From contig NZ_QHKZ01000001.1 of NCBI RefSeq assembly GCF_003194585.1, forward strand, positions 620,001-684,000: a DNA stretch of 64,000 nucleotides. The letters run 5' to 3'. The first letter of the stretch is position 1. Each line of letters begins with the position of its first letter. The translations under genes and the position numbers were made by a program. Below the pieces are notes generated by a model. The model made no database searches, was not told the origin of the DNA, and saw only the letters and a list, made by a program, of their open reading frames with translations. This document shows, piece by piece, positions 34,541-43,778 of the stretch. This DNA is from Nocardioides daejeonensis (GTDB lineage: Bacteria > Actinomycetota > Actinomycetes > Propionibacteriales > Nocardioidaceae).

Positions 34541-35643
34541 AGAACAAGGCGGCAGCCCAGGCGTCGCTGCGCAAGCTCATCATCGGCGCGGTCATCCTGG
34601 CGGGTGTCTTCTTCCTCTGCGTGGCGCTGATCCTCGGTTGGATCCTCAAGGCGCCGATCGGGCGGGAGCGGCCGGAGATCACGGTCTCCATGCCGCGCAC
34701 CGGGGGGCTCTTCGAGGGGTCGGCGGCGACGTACCGCGGGGTCGAGGTGGGTCGAGTCACCAAGATCGAGCTCAGCAAGAAGGGGGAGGGGATCGACGTC
34801 ACGGTCCGGCTCGACCCGGGTACCGACGTACCCCGCGACTCCGAGGCGAAGGTCCGCAGCCTGTCGCCGGTGGGGGAGCAGTACGTCGACTTCCGCCCGA
34901 AGACGTCGGACGGGCCCTACCTGGCCGACGGCGACCGGGTGAGTGCCACGGCGGAGGACCTCCCGGTGTCGATCGCCAAGATGGTCTCCGGACTGCAGGC
35001 GGCCCTGCGGCAGGTGGATCCGGACAAGGTGCGCACCGTGCTGCACGAGGTCAATGTCGCCTTCGCCGGCAGCGCGGACGATCTGCACGAGCTCGTCGCC
35101 AACACCGAGGATCTGCTCGAGACGATCGACACGAACCTGCCCACGATGGAACGAGTGCTCCGCAACGGTCGCACCACCCTCCAGATCTTCGTGGACAACC
35201 GGGCGACGTTGATCGACTTCGCAGCCGCCGCGGCGCGGATCGGCACCTGGTACGTCGACTGGGACCCGCGGGTTCGCACCCTGCTCACGCAGGTGCCCGG
35301 GGACCTGAAGTACTTCAACACGCTCGTGGACGACGTCGACCGCAGGCTGCCGGCGTTCCTCACCGAGGTGAACGGCCTCGGGCTGCTCCTGGCTACCCAT
35401 GCGCCGGGCCTGCAGGCGACGTTGCAGACGGTGCCCTACGGCATCGGCCGGTTCGCGAGCGTGATGCGCGGCGGCTACATGAACGTGACCGCCAACTTCA
35501 ACGGCCAGAAGGTGTGCGACTACGGCACCACGCGCCGCAACCCGACCCATGTAGACCGCGGGAGCCCGAACCTCTCGGGCCAGTGTGGTCCGGGCGCTCC
35601 GTGGCGTGGTGCGAACCACGCGCCGCCGGCCCTGTCTCGCTGA
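34537..35643 (+). CDS. MceF family protein, mce operon 1
   Basis: A 368-residue Mce subunit with an N-terminal helix (residues 15-38), the F-type MCE domain (GGLFEGSAATYRGVEVGRV) and helical region, then a C-terminal part with CDYGTTRRNP and QCGPG. Strongly resembles the F subunit of operon 2 (GGLFEGSEVTYRGVKIGRV), so the two operons are true paralogues. Last mce gene of the operon. Confidence 0.9.
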   Translation: MKNKAAAQASLRKLIIGAVILAGVFFLCVALILGWILKAPIGRERPEITVSMPRTGGLFEGSAATYRGVEVGRVTKIELSKKGEGIDVTVRLDPGTDVPRDSEAKVRSLSPVGEQYVDFRPKTSDGPYLADGDRVSATAEDLPVSIAKMVSGLQAALRQVDPDKVRTVLHEVNVAFAGSADDLHELVANTEDLLETIDTNLPTMERVLRNGRTTLQIFVDNRATLIDFAAAAARIGTWYVDWDPRVRTLLTQVPGDLKYFNTLVDDVDRRLPAFLTEVNGLGLLLATHAPGLQATLQTVPYGIGRFASVMRGGYMNVTANFNGQKVCDYGTTRRNPTHVDRGSPNLSGQCGPGAPWRGANHAPPALSR

Positions 35644-35698
35644 GAGGCGCGTGCCGCGCGCCCTCCCCAACCTGTCTTACGAGCAAGGAGTGATGCCC

Positions 35699-36586
35699 GT
35701 GTTCGGGCGCCGAGGTGTGAAGGACCTCTCCGGGAAGCACGTCTTCGTGACCGGAGCGGCAAGCGGTATCGGGCGCGCGACCGCGCTCCAGGCAGCTCGG
35801 GAGGGGGCCGTGCTGCACCTGACCGACCGCAACGCAGCCCCCTTGGAGGAGACGGCGGCGGCCGTCCGTGAGCTCGGGGGCCGCGTCGGGCTGGTGCGCC
35901 CGTGCGACGTCAGCGACCACGCCGCGGTCGCCGCCCTGGCGACCGAGCTCACCGGGGCGTACGGCGCTATGGACGTGGTCGCCAACGTTGCCGGCATCTC
36001 GACCTGGGGAACCGTGCGCTCGTTGGAGCCCGAGCAGTGGCAGCGTCTGGTCGACGTCAACCTGATGGGCCCGATCCACGTGATCGAAGAGCTCGTGCCG
36101 CCGATGATCGAGGCAGGTCGGGGCGGTCACGTGGTCAACGTCTCCTCGGCCGCCGGCATCATCGGGATGCCCTGGCATGCTGCCTACTCGGCCAGCAAGT
36201 TCGGCCTGCGCGGGGTCTCGGAGGTGCTCCGCTTCGACCTGCGTCGCTACAGGATCGGCGTCAGCCTGGTCTGCCCGGGCGGTGTCGACACCGGACTCAC
36301 CGACACGCTCGACATCGCCGGAGTGGACAAGTCCTCGCGCTCCTTCGAGCGGGCGCGCGCCCACTTCAAGAAGCGGGCGGTGACCCCGGAGCAAGCGGCC
36401 GCTGCGCTCTGGCGTGGGGTGCGCCGGAACCGGTACTGGGTCTACACCTCGCTCGACATCCGACTCGCGCACCTGCTGCAGCGCTACTTCCCTCCCGGCT
36501 ACGACCTGGCGATGCGGGTCTTCAACTACGGCGCCAACAAGGTGCTGCCCGACGTGGAGCGGGGCCGTCGGAGGTCGCTGCAGTGA
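35699..36586 (+). CDS. SDR family oxidoreductase, mce operon 1 tail
   Basis: A 295-residue short-chain dehydrogenase with TGAASGIG (cofactor loop), NVAGIS, and the catalytic YSASK. The GTG at 35699 is 8 bases after AAGGAG; an ATG at 35693 is only 2 bases away and therefore less likely. It overlaps the next gene by 4 bases. The position after mceF suggests it oxidises or reduces the imported lipid. Substrate unknown. Confidence 0.85.
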   Translation: MFGRRGVKDLSGKHVFVTGAASGIGRATALQAAREGAVLHLTDRNAAPLEETAAAVRELGGRVGLVRPCDVSDHAAVAALATELTGAYGAMDVVANVAGISTWGTVRSLEPEQWQRLVDVNLMGPIHVIEELVPPMIEAGRGGHVVNVSSAAGIIGMPWHAAYSASKFGLRGVSEVLRFDLRRYRIGVSLVCPGGVDTGLTDTLDIAGVDKSSRSFERARAHFKKRAVTPEQAAAALWRGVRRNRYWVYTSLDIRLAHLLQRYFPPGYDLAMRVFNYGANKVLPDVERGRRRSLQ

Positions 36587-37140
36587 CCTCGGCTGAGCCC
36601 CGGATCGCGCCCGGTCGACTGCGTCAGGTCGGCCCCTTCGTCTGGGCCTTCTCGCGGGCCGCCGGCCGGGTGGCCCGGAGCGAGCCGCCCGGCGTCTTCC
36701 TGACCCTGGGCCGGAACCGGCGGCTCTTCTGGGGATGGCTGCACTTCGCCGGTCGGCTGATGCCGGGAGGCCGGCTCCCGCGCCGCGAGACCGAACTGGT
36801 GATCCTGCGGGTCGCGGCCAGTGCCGGCTCGGAGTACGAGTGGACGCAGCACGCCGGGATGGGCGCTCGTGCCGGCCTCTCGCAGGCGGAGCTGGCGGCG
36901 TTGCGCGATCTCACCGGTGAGGCGGAGTACCCCTGGCCGGAGCGCGACGCGATGCTGCTCCGCGTCACCGACGAGCTGCTGACGGAGCAGGATCTCTCCG
37001 ACGACACCTGGGCGCTGATGTCCGGGCACCTCGACGAGCGTCGGTGCATCGAGCTGGTGATGCTGGTCGGCCACTACCGGATGCTGGCCACGGCGCTGCA
37101 GACCTTCCGGGTCCGCCCGGACCGGCCACGGAGCCGGTAG
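36583..37140 (+). CDS. Carboxymuconolactone decarboxylase family protein
   Basis: A 185-residue helical protein of the CMD/AhpD-like family. The family motif is ETELVILRVAASAGSEYEWTQHAGM. The site reads EYEWTQH with no Cys, so it lacks the CxxC of peroxidase-type AhpD. The GTG start overlaps the SDR stop and follows GGAGG. It is the last gene of the operon and probably acts on a product of the SDR; the reaction is unknown. Confidence 0.82.
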   Translation: MTSAEPRIAPGRLRQVGPFVWAFSRAAGRVARSEPPGVFLTLGRNRRLFWGWLHFAGRLMPGGRLPRRETELVILRVAASAGSEYEWTQHAGMGARAGLSQAELAALRDLTGEAEYPWPERDAMLLRVTDELLTEQDLSDDTWALMSGHLDERRCIELVMLVGHYRMLATALQTFRVRPDRPRSR

Positions 37141-37180
37141 CCGGGGCCGCCGGGCCGGAGGACGTCCCGGCTGTTCACCG

Positions 37181-37239
37181 GGCTGCCTGGTTTCGCGCGG
37201 GCGCTCACAGGGCTGTCTGGTTCGCTCGGGCGCTCACAG
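37181..37239. repeat. Two tandem copies of a roughly 30-base unit
   Basis: GGCTG(C/T)CTGGTT-CGC-CGGGCGCTCACAG occurs at 37181-37210 and 37211-37239 with three or four differences. The second copy contains the last codons and stop of the cardiolipin-synthase-like gene, so it looks like a local duplication of a gene end. Confidence 0.65.
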
Positions 37240-38493
37240 GAGCGGGCGGAGCGGCGCCAGCACCGACTCGGTGAAGCGGCGGTAGATGTCGCGGGACTCC
37301 CACTCGCCGCTGGTCAGCTCGACGCAGTTGGTGAGATCCATCTGGAAGATGCGTTCCATCACCGCAGCCATCCCGGGATCGATCACCTCCACGTTGATCT
37401 CGTAGTTGCCCGTCATCGAGAGGCGGTCGACGTTGGCGGTGCCGACGGTCGACCAGTTGCCGTCGATGGTGGCGGTCTTGGCGTGCACCATCGCGTCGCG
37501 GAAGCGGAAGACCCGCACGCCGGCGTCGAGGAGCTGGCTGAAGTAGCCGCGGGAGAGCCAGTCGGCGACGATATGGTTGGACTTGCGTGGCAGCAGCAGG
37601 CGTACGTCGACACCCCGGCGAGCCGCGGCGACCACAGCGTCGACGAAGTCCTGGTCGGGGATGAAGTAGGCATGGGTGAGCCAGATGTTGCGAGTGGCCC
37701 GGTTGATCGCCTCGAGGTACATGCCGCGGATGGGGAACATCCACAGCCTCGGCACGTTGCGGTGCAGCCGGATCCGAGGCTCCCACTCCGAGGCCGTCTC
37801 GAGCAGCAACGGGCGCTCGCTGCGCCGGAACCGCTTGCGGCGGTTCAGGTTCCAGAAGTCGGCGAAGGCCCGCTTGAGGTCCCAGACGCCCGGACCCGTG
37901 ATCCGCACATGCGTGTCACGCCACTCGGTGGCGTACGGCGTCCCGATGTTGTAGCCGCCGACGAAGGCGACCTCTTCGTCGACGACCAGGATCTTGCGGT
38001 GGTTGCGGCCGTAGCGGCTGAGGTCGAAGAAGCGGAGTCCGGCGGTGTAGACCGGGTAGGGCAGCACTTTGAGGCTGGGAGGGAACCGCTTGAACCGCGG
38101 GCTCACCACCAGGTTGGCGAACGAGTCGTAGACGATGTGCACGTCGACCCCGCGCTCCGCAGCGTCGACGAGAGCGCTCTTGAAGCGCTCCCCGACCTCG
38201 TCGCCCTTCCAGATGTAGGTCTCCAGGAGCACCTGCCGCCGGGCGCCCTCGATCGCGGCGAGCATGTCGTCGTACAGGTCCTGACCGAAGGTGTAGGTCG
38301 TGATCGTGCCGCCGCCCACCTCGGCGCTGGCGGGGGGAGCGGTGGGGAACGGCTTGGGCTTGCGGTTGCGCCGCCGGTAGGAGTCGACGAGCGTCAGGGT
38401 GAGGGCAAGGAAGAGCTGCGCGCCGACGACGGTGAAGAGGACGCGGCGTAGGAGAGGGAAGACCCGCTCTCGCAGGGGCAGACTCCGGAGCAC
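37234..38493 (-). CDS. Cardiolipin synthase-like phospholipase D family protein
   Basis: A 419-residue membrane-anchored enzyme with two HKD motifs: HRKILVVD near residue 160 and HAKTATID near 340. An N-terminal transmembrane helix lies at residues 18-40. Such enzymes join two phosphatidylglycerols to make cardiolipin. The start is GTG at 38493. It is convergent with the CMD gene and divergent from uvrB. Actinobacteria often use a CDP-alcohol-type cardiolipin synthase instead, so another transphosphatidylation role is possible. Confidence 0.85.
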   Translation of the reverse strand: MLRSLPLRERVFPLLRRVLFTVVGAQLFLALTLTLVDSYRRRNRKPKPFPTAPPASAEVGGGTITTYTFGQDLYDDMLAAIEGARRQVLLETYIWKGDEVGERFKSALVDAAERGVDVHIVYDSFANLVVSPRFKRFPPSLKVLPYPVYTAGLRFFDLSRYGRNHRKILVVDEEVAFVGGYNIGTPYATEWRDTHVRITGPGVWDLKRAFADFWNLNRRKRFRRSERPLLLETASEWEPRIRLHRNVPRLWMFPIRGMYLEAINRATRNIWLTHAYFIPDQDFVDAVVAAARRGVDVRLLLPRKSNHIVADWLSRGYFSQLLDAGVRVFRFRDAMVHAKTATIDGNWSTVGTANVDRLSMTGNYEINVEVIDPGMAAVMERIFQMDLTNCVELTSGEWESRDIYRRFTESVLAPLRPLL

Positions 38494-38529
38494 GGGTCAA
38501 TCCAAGCATGTCGTGTCGGACCCTGCTCG

Positions 38530-38535
38530 TAGGCT
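38530..38535 (+). promoter_or_regulatory. -10 box TAGGCT, leaderless uvrB
   Basis: TAGGCT ends 6 bases before the uvrB ATG. No LexA box of the GAAC-N4-GTTC type was seen close to it. Confidence 0.5.
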
Positions 38536-38541
38536 GACCAC

Positions 38542-40662
38542 ATGCGTCCCGTGACCGACCTCGAACGCCGGGTGGCACCCTTCCAGGTGATCTCCGACTA
38601 CCAGCCCTCCGGCGACCAGCCGGCGGCGATCGCCGAGATCTCCCGGCGGATCAAGGACGGGGTCTCCGACGTGGTGCTGCTGGGAGCGACCGGCACTGGC
38701 AAGACGGCGACCGTCGCCTGGGTCGCCGAGCAGTTGCAGCGGCCGATGCTGGTGCTACAGCCCAACAAGACGCTTGCCGCGCAGTTCGCCAACGAGTTGC
38801 GTCAGCTCTTCCCGCACAACGCGGTCGAGTACTTCGTCAGCTACTACGACTACTACCAGCCCGAGGCCTACGTCCCCCAGACCGACACCTACATCGAGAA
38901 GGACTCCTCGATCAACGAGGAGGTCGAGCGGCTGCGCCACTCCGCGACCAACTCCCTGTTGACCCGGCGCGACGTCATCGTCGTGTCGACGGTCTCCTGC
39001 ATCTACGGCCTGGGCACCCCGCAGGAGTACGTCGACCGGATGCTCAAGCTCAAGGTAGGGCAGGAGGTCGAGCGCGATGCGGTCCTCCGCCGGCTGGTCG
39101 ACATCCAGTACACGCGCAACGACCTGAGCTTCACGCGGGGCACCTTCCGGGTGCGGGGCGACACGCTCGAGATCTTCCCGGTCTACGAGGAGCACGCCGT
39201 GCGGGTCGAGTTCTTCGGCGACGAGATCGAGCGGCTGATGACCCTGCATCCGATCACCGGCGAGGTCGTGACCGAAGACGACGAGCTGCACGTCTTCCCG
39301 GCCACGCACTACGTCGCCGGGCCCGAGCGGATGGAGAGGGCGATCGCCGGGATCGAGGCGGAGCTGGCCGATCAGCTGGCCACCTTCGAGCGGCAGGGCA
39401 AGATGCTGGAGGCGCAGCGACTGCGGATGCGCACCAGCTACGACATCGAGATGATGCGACAGGTGGGCTCCTGCTCGGGCATCGAGAACTACTCGATGCA
39501 CATCGACGGCCGGGAGCGGGGAAGTGCCCCCAACTGTCTGCTCGACTACTTCCCGGAGGACTTCCTGCTCGTCGTCGACGAGTCGCACGTCGCGGTGCCA
39601 CAGATCGGCGGCATGTACGAGGGCGACATGTCGCGCAAGCGCAACCTGGTCGAGCACGGCTTCCGGCTGCCCAGCGCGATGGACAACCGCCCACTCAAGT
39701 GGGAGGAGTTCCTGGAGCGCATCGGTCAGACCATCTATCTCTCCGCCACCCCGGGCGACTACGAGCTCGACCGGGTCAGTGCCGGAGGCGGCCCGCCCGA
39801 CGTCGTCGAGCAGATCATCCGGCCGACCGGGCTGATCGACCCCGAGGTCATCGTCCGGCCGACCAAGGGTCAGATCGACGACCTGATCCACGAGATCCGG
39901 CAGCGTGTCGACCGCAACGAGCGGGTGCTCGTCACCACGCTCACCAAGAAGATGTCCGAAGACCTCACCGACTACCTGCTCGAGGCCGGCATCCGCACCC
40001 GGTACCTGCACTCCGAGGTCGACACCCTCCGCCGCATCGAGCTGCTCCGCGAGCTCCGGATGGGGGAGTACGACGTCCTGGTCGGCATCAACCTGCTTCG
40101 CGAGGGCCTCGACCTGCCCGAGGTGTCGCTGGTGGCGATCCTCGATGCCGACAAGGAGGGCTTCCTACGGTCGTCGAAGTCGTTGATCCAGACGATCGGT
40201 CGCGCGGCTCGCAACGTCTCCGGCCAGGTGGTCATGTATGCCGACAGGATCACCCCGTCGATGGAGGAGGCGATCGACGAGACCAACCGCCGGCGTGCGC
40301 TCCAGCAGGCCTACAACACCGAGCGCGGCATCGACCCGCAGCCGCTGCGCAAGCGGATCGCCGACATCACCGACATGCTCGCCCGGGAGGACGAGACCAC
40401 CGAGGAGCTGCTCGCCACCTGGGGACGCGGCAAGGGGGGCAAGAAGGTCGCGCCGGTGCCCGGTCTGAGCCGGATGAAGGAGGAGGCCGGCAACGGCACG
40501 GCCGGGCTCCCGTCGGCCGAGCTGGCCCAACTGGTCCAGGAGCTCACCGACCAGATGCACGCCGCCGCGGCAGACCTGCAGTTCGAGGTGGCAGCCCGCC
40601 TCCGCGACGAGGTCTCCGACCTCAAGAAGGAGCTGCGGCAGATGCTGGAGGCGACCCGCTAA
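38542..40662 (+). CDS. uvrB: Excinuclease ABC subunit B
   Basis: A 706-residue nucleotide-excision-repair helicase that verifies damage loaded by UvrA and recruits UvrC. It shows Walker [14 protein letters not shown], the beta-hairpin [12 protein letters not shown], the helicase motif [14 protein letters not shown], the TIYLSATPG region, motif VI near QTIGRAARN, and the C-terminal UVR coiled coil from about residue 660 ([15 protein letters not shown]). Full length. Leaderless start. Confidence 0.98.
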   Translation: MRPVTDLERRVAPFQVISDYQPSGDQPAAIAEISRRIKDGVSDVVLLGATGTGKTATVAWVAEQLQRPMLVLQPNKTLAAQFANELRQLFPHNAVEYFVSYYDYYQPEAYVPQTDTYIEKDSSINEEVERLRHSATNSLLTRRDVIVVSTVSCIYGLGTPQEYVDRMLKLKVGQEVERDAVLRRLVDIQYTRNDLSFTRGTFRVRGDTLEIFPVYEEHAVRVEFFGDEIERLMTLHPITGEVVTEDDELHVFPATHYVAGPERMERAIAGIEAELADQLATFERQGKMLEAQRLRMRTSYDIEMMRQVGSCSGIENYSMHIDGRERGSAPNCLLDYFPEDFLLVVDESHVAVPQIGGMYEGDMSRKRNLVEHGFRLPSAMDNRPLKWEEFLERIGQTIYLSATPGDYELDRVSAGGGPPDVVEQIIRPTGLIDPEVIVRPTKGQIDDLIHEIRQRVDRNERVLVTTLTKKMSEDLTDYLLEAGIRTRYLHSEVDTLRRIELLRELRMGEYDVLVGINLLREGLDLPEVSLVAILDADKEGFLRSSKSLIQTIGRAARNVSGQVVMYADRITPSMEEAIDETNRRRALQQAYNTERGIDPQPLRKRIADITDMLAREDETTEELLATWGRGKGGKKVAPVPGLSRMKEEAGNGTAGLPSAELAQLVQELTDQMHAAAADLQFEVAARLRDEVSDLKKELRQMLEATR

Positions 40663-40772
40663 CCGGGTCCGCGACTGCTCCGGCGCCGGGTCGGCAGGGA
40701 TCCACGCGGCGTCACCTTCGCCCACGCCTCTCGTTGTGCAAGACGAGCGACCCACATGCTTGCGTACGGAAC

Positions 40773-40786
40773 GAGAACACGTTCTA
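40773..40786. promoter_or_regulatory. KstR box gagAACacGTTctA before mce4 operon
   Basis: Matches TNNAACNNGTTNNA except for the first base. It sits between a -35-like TTGCGT (40760-40765) and a -10-like TAATAAT (40785-40791), so a bound repressor would block RNA polymerase. yrbE4A starts 69 bases downstream. Confidence 0.8.
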
Positions 40787-40854
40787 ATAATGCGTGCCGT
40801 GTGTGACGAGACGCTCACGGCGACGCCGACGAGGGACGAGGGAGGTGAGCCGGC

Positions 40855-41628
40855 GTGGGCTTCTCTGCGGTCTCCGTCATCCGTGGACCAGGTGAGATCG
40901 CGGCCATGGTCATCGAGGTGACGAAGCGGATCTTCACCCGGCCCTTCCAGACCCGCGAGTTCATCGAGCAGGCCTGGTTCATCACCAGCGTCACACTGCT
41001 CCCCACGATCCTGGTCTCCATCCCGTTCGGCGCGGTCATCTCGCTCCAGGTCGGCAACCTCACCGGCCAGCTGGGGGCGCAGTCGTTCGCCGGCGCGACC
41101 GCGGTGCTCGCCGTCGTGCGGGAGGCAGCGCCCATCGCGGCTGCGCTGATCATCGCCGGTGCGGCCGGATCGGCGATCTGCTCCGACCTGGGCGCCCGGA
41201 AGATCCGGGAGGAGATCGACGCCATGGAGGTGCTCGGGATCGACCCGCTCGAGCGTCTGGTCGCCCCGCGCGTGCTCGCCACGGTCTTCGTCGCGCTGAT
41301 GATCAACGGCCTGGTCATCGCGGCGGGCATCGGCGGTGGCTACTTCTTCACGGTGATCATCCAAGGTGGGTCCGCGGGCGCGTTCCTCTCGTCGTTCACT
41401 GCCCTGGCCACGCTTCCCGACCTCTACATCGCCATGGTCAAAGCGGTGATCTTCGGATGGCTGGCAGCCATCGTCGGGGCCTACAAGGGCCTCAACGCGG
41501 GCGGCGGGCCCAGCGGCGTCGGCCGCGCCGTGAACGAGTCGGTGATCATTGCCTTCATGTTGCTGTTCTTCATGAACGCCGTCATCACCGTGGTCTACTT
41601 CCAGATCGTTCCGCCCCCGGGAGTGTGA
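40855..41628 (+). CDS. yrbE4A: YrbE4A, permease of Mce4-type sterol importer
   Basis: A 257-residue MlaE-family permease with hydrophobic helices and the coupling motif REEIDAMEVLGIDPLERLVAPR. The GTG at 40855 lies 9 bases after GGAGG. First gene of the second mce operon. A KstR box upstream marks it as the Mce4 type, which in M. tuberculosis and Rhodococcus imports cholesterol and other sterols. It is coupled to YrbE4B by TGATG. Confidence 0.92.
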   Translation: MGFSAVSVIRGPGEIAAMVIEVTKRIFTRPFQTREFIEQAWFITSVTLLPTILVSIPFGAVISLQVGNLTGQLGAQSFAGATAVLAVVREAAPIAAALIIAGAAGSAICSDLGARKIREEIDAMEVLGIDPLERLVAPRVLATVFVALMINGLVIAAGIGGGYFFTVIIQGGSAGAFLSSFTALATLPDLYIAMVKAVIFGWLAAIVGAYKGLNAGGGPSGVGRAVNESVIIAFMLLFFMNAVITVVYFQIVPPPGV

Positions 41629-42467
41629 TGTCTCTCCTTACGTCCATGGGCTCCTCCTTCGTGCGAGGTCGCCGCGACAGCCTGGAGTCGTACGGCGACC
41701 AGTTCCTCTTCTACGTGAAGGCGCTCGCCTGGACCCCGCGCGCGATCCGGCGCTACCGCCGAGAGATCCTCAACACGCTGGCGGAGGTGACCTTCGGCGC
41801 CGGTGGCCTCTCGGTCATCGCCGGATCGGTCGGCGTCATCGCCTTCCTCTCCTTCTTCGCTGGCACCGAGGTCGGCATCCAGGGCTATGCCTCGCTGAGC
41901 CAGATCGGCGTGGCCAAGTTCTCCGCGTTCATCTCGGCGTACTTCAACACCCGAGAGGTGGCGCCGCTGGTCTCCTCGATCGCCCTGGCGGCCACCGTCG
42001 GCTGCGGCTACACGGCACGACTGGGTGCGATGCGGATCTCGGAGGAGATCGACGCCCTGGAGGTCATGGGAGTGCCGTCCCTGCCGTTCCTGGTGACCAC
42101 CCGGATGATCGCGGCCTTCATCGCGGTGATCCCGCTCTACATCGTCGCGCTCTCCGCGGCGTTCCTGTCGCCGCGGCTGATCACGACGCTCTACTACGGG
42201 CAGTCGGCAGGAACCTACGACCACTACTTCATCCAGTTCCTGCCGCCGATCGACATGCTCTGGTCCTTCTTCAAGCTGCTCTTCCTGGCGGTCTCGATCA
42301 TCCTGATCCACTGCTACTACGGCTACTCGGCCTCGGGCGGTCCGGCCGGCGTCGGCATGGCCGTCGGACGCGCGATCCGTACCTCGATCGTCTGGACCGT
42401 CGTCGCTGACTTCTTCCTCACCTTCGCGATCTGGGGCTCCACCACGACCGTGCGGATCACGGGGTAG
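41628..42467 (+). CDS. yrbE4B: YrbE4B, permease of Mce4-type sterol importer
   Basis: A 279-residue MlaE-family permease with the motif SEEIDALEVMGVPSLPFLVTTR and a long basic N-terminus. It pairs with YrbE4A to make the membrane channel. Start and previous stop overlap as TGATG. mce4A follows after three bases. Confidence 0.92.
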   Translation: MSLLTSMGSSFVRGRRDSLESYGDQFLFYVKALAWTPRAIRRYRREILNTLAEVTFGAGGLSVIAGSVGVIAFLSFFAGTEVGIQGYASLSQIGVAKFSAFISAYFNTREVAPLVSSIALAATVGCGYTARLGAMRISEEIDALEVMGVPSLPFLVTTRMIAAFIAVIPLYIVALSAAFLSPRLITTLYYGQSAGTYDHYFIQFLPPIDMLWSFFKLLFLAVSIILIHCYYGYSASGGPAGVGMAVGRAIRTSIVWTVVADFFLTFAIWGSTTTVRITG

Positions 42468-42470
42468 CCG

Positions 42471-43778
42471 ATGCTGATCAACCTTCACCACGGGAACGCC
42501 GCTGAGCACCGGCGGCTGCTGATCTGTGGAGTGCTCTTCCTCAGCCTGATCGCCGGGTTCATCGGCTTCTCCATCGCCGTCTACAGCAAGGTCTTCGAGA
42601 GCACCACGATGGTGACCATCAAGGCCGACCGCGCGGGTCTGCAACTGGCCAAGTTCGGCGACGTCCGGATGAACGGCGTGCTCGTAGGGCAGGTCCGCGC
42701 CATCGAGCAGGATGGCAAGGAGGCCTCCATCAAGGTCGGGCTCGACCCGGAGTCGGCGCGCAAGATCCCGGAGAACATCGAGGTCCAGATCCTGCCGACC
42801 ACGCTCTTCGGCCAGAAGTACATCGCTCTGGTGCCGCCGGAGTCGCCGGTGCGGAAGGCGATCGCGGACGGGGACGTGATCCCCTCCGAGCGGGTCGAGA
42901 CGAACGTGGAGCTGAGCCGCATCCTGGCCGACCTCTTCCCGCTGCTCCGCTCGATCCGGCCGGCCGACCTCCAGGCAACACTCAACGCATTGGCGACGGC
43001 CCTCGCCGGGCGGGGCGAGGAGATCGGCACGTCCTTGGAGAAGCTCTCCGGCTACCTGTCGGCGATCGACCAGGACCTTCCGGCGCTGCGTGACGACCTG
43101 GTGCTCCTGGCCGATGTGGCCGACACCTACGACCTGGCCGCACCCGATCTGCTCTCCACCCTGCGCCAGCTGACCGTGACCGGCGAGACGGTGCTCGACC
43201 ACAAGAGTGACCTCGAGACGCTGTTCACGGATCTGACCGGCCTGGCGCGCACCTCGACGTCTGTGCTCGCCGAGAACGAGGCGAACCTGATCCGGGTCGG
43301 CGACCTCGCCGAGAAGGTGACCAGCCTGTTGGCGACGTACTCTCCGGAGTTTCCCTGCCTGCTCAAGGGCCTGGACCGCTACACCGACAACCTCAACGAC
43401 ATGTTCGCCGGCGGGCGGGTCAAGCAGTACGTGGAGCTGGGTGCGGTGCAACGGGAGCCCTACAAGGTCGAGGACCGCCCGAAGTACGGCGATGTCGGGC
43501 ACGGTCCGTGGTGCGCCGGGCTGCCCTATCCCGAGGTGCCGTACCCGACGGTCGTGATGAACGACGGCGACAACCGGAGCATCGACAAGACCAGCCCGCT
43601 CAACATCCTCACCGGCCAGGCGTTCGGCGTCGGCTTCTCCGGTACCCGTCCGGAGCAGCAGATCGTCAGTGCTCTCCTGTCGGCCCGTACCGGCGTCGCG
43701 ATGAGTGAGGTGCCGGCGATGACGTCGCTGCTCTACGGACCGCTGGTCAAGGGCCCGGAGCGGGAGGTGGCCGGATGA
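42471..43778 (+). CDS. mce4A: Mce4A, Mce protein
   Basis: A 435-residue Mce subunit with an N-terminal helix (residues 18-38), MCE domain (VRMNGVLVGQVRAIEQ), helical needle region and the usual long MceA C-terminal domain ending in TSLLYGPLVKGPE. The C-terminal domain is absent from the MceA of operon 1, which sets the two apart. Overlaps Mce4B by 4 bases. Part of the periplasmic tube that conducts sterol to the YrbE channel. Confidence 0.9.
   Translation: MLINLHHGNAAEHRRLLICGVLFLSLIAGFIGFSIAVYSKVFESTTMVTIKADRAGLQLAKFGDVRMNGVLVGQVRAIEQDGKEASIKVGLDPESARKIPENIEVQILPTTLFGQKYIALVPPESPVRKAIADGDVIPSERVETNVELSRILADLFPLLRSIRPADLQATLNALATALAGRGEEIGTSLEKLSGYLSAIDQDLPALRDDLVLLADVADTYDLAAPDLLSTLRQLTVTGETVLDHKSDLETLFTDLTGLARTSTSVLAENEANLIRVGDLAEKVTSLLATYSPEFPCLLKGLDRYTDNLNDMFAGGRVKQYVELGAVQREPYKVEDRPKYGDVGHGPWCAGLPYPEVPYPTVVMNDGDNRSIDKTSPLNILTGQAFGVGFSGTRPEQQIVSALLSARTGVAMSEVPAMTSLLYGPLVKGPEREVAG

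Noticed and set aside
38494..38541. LexA/SOS box before uvrB
   Set aside because: No GAAC-N4-GTTC-like sequence is visible in the short gap; only a leaderless -10 box is supported.
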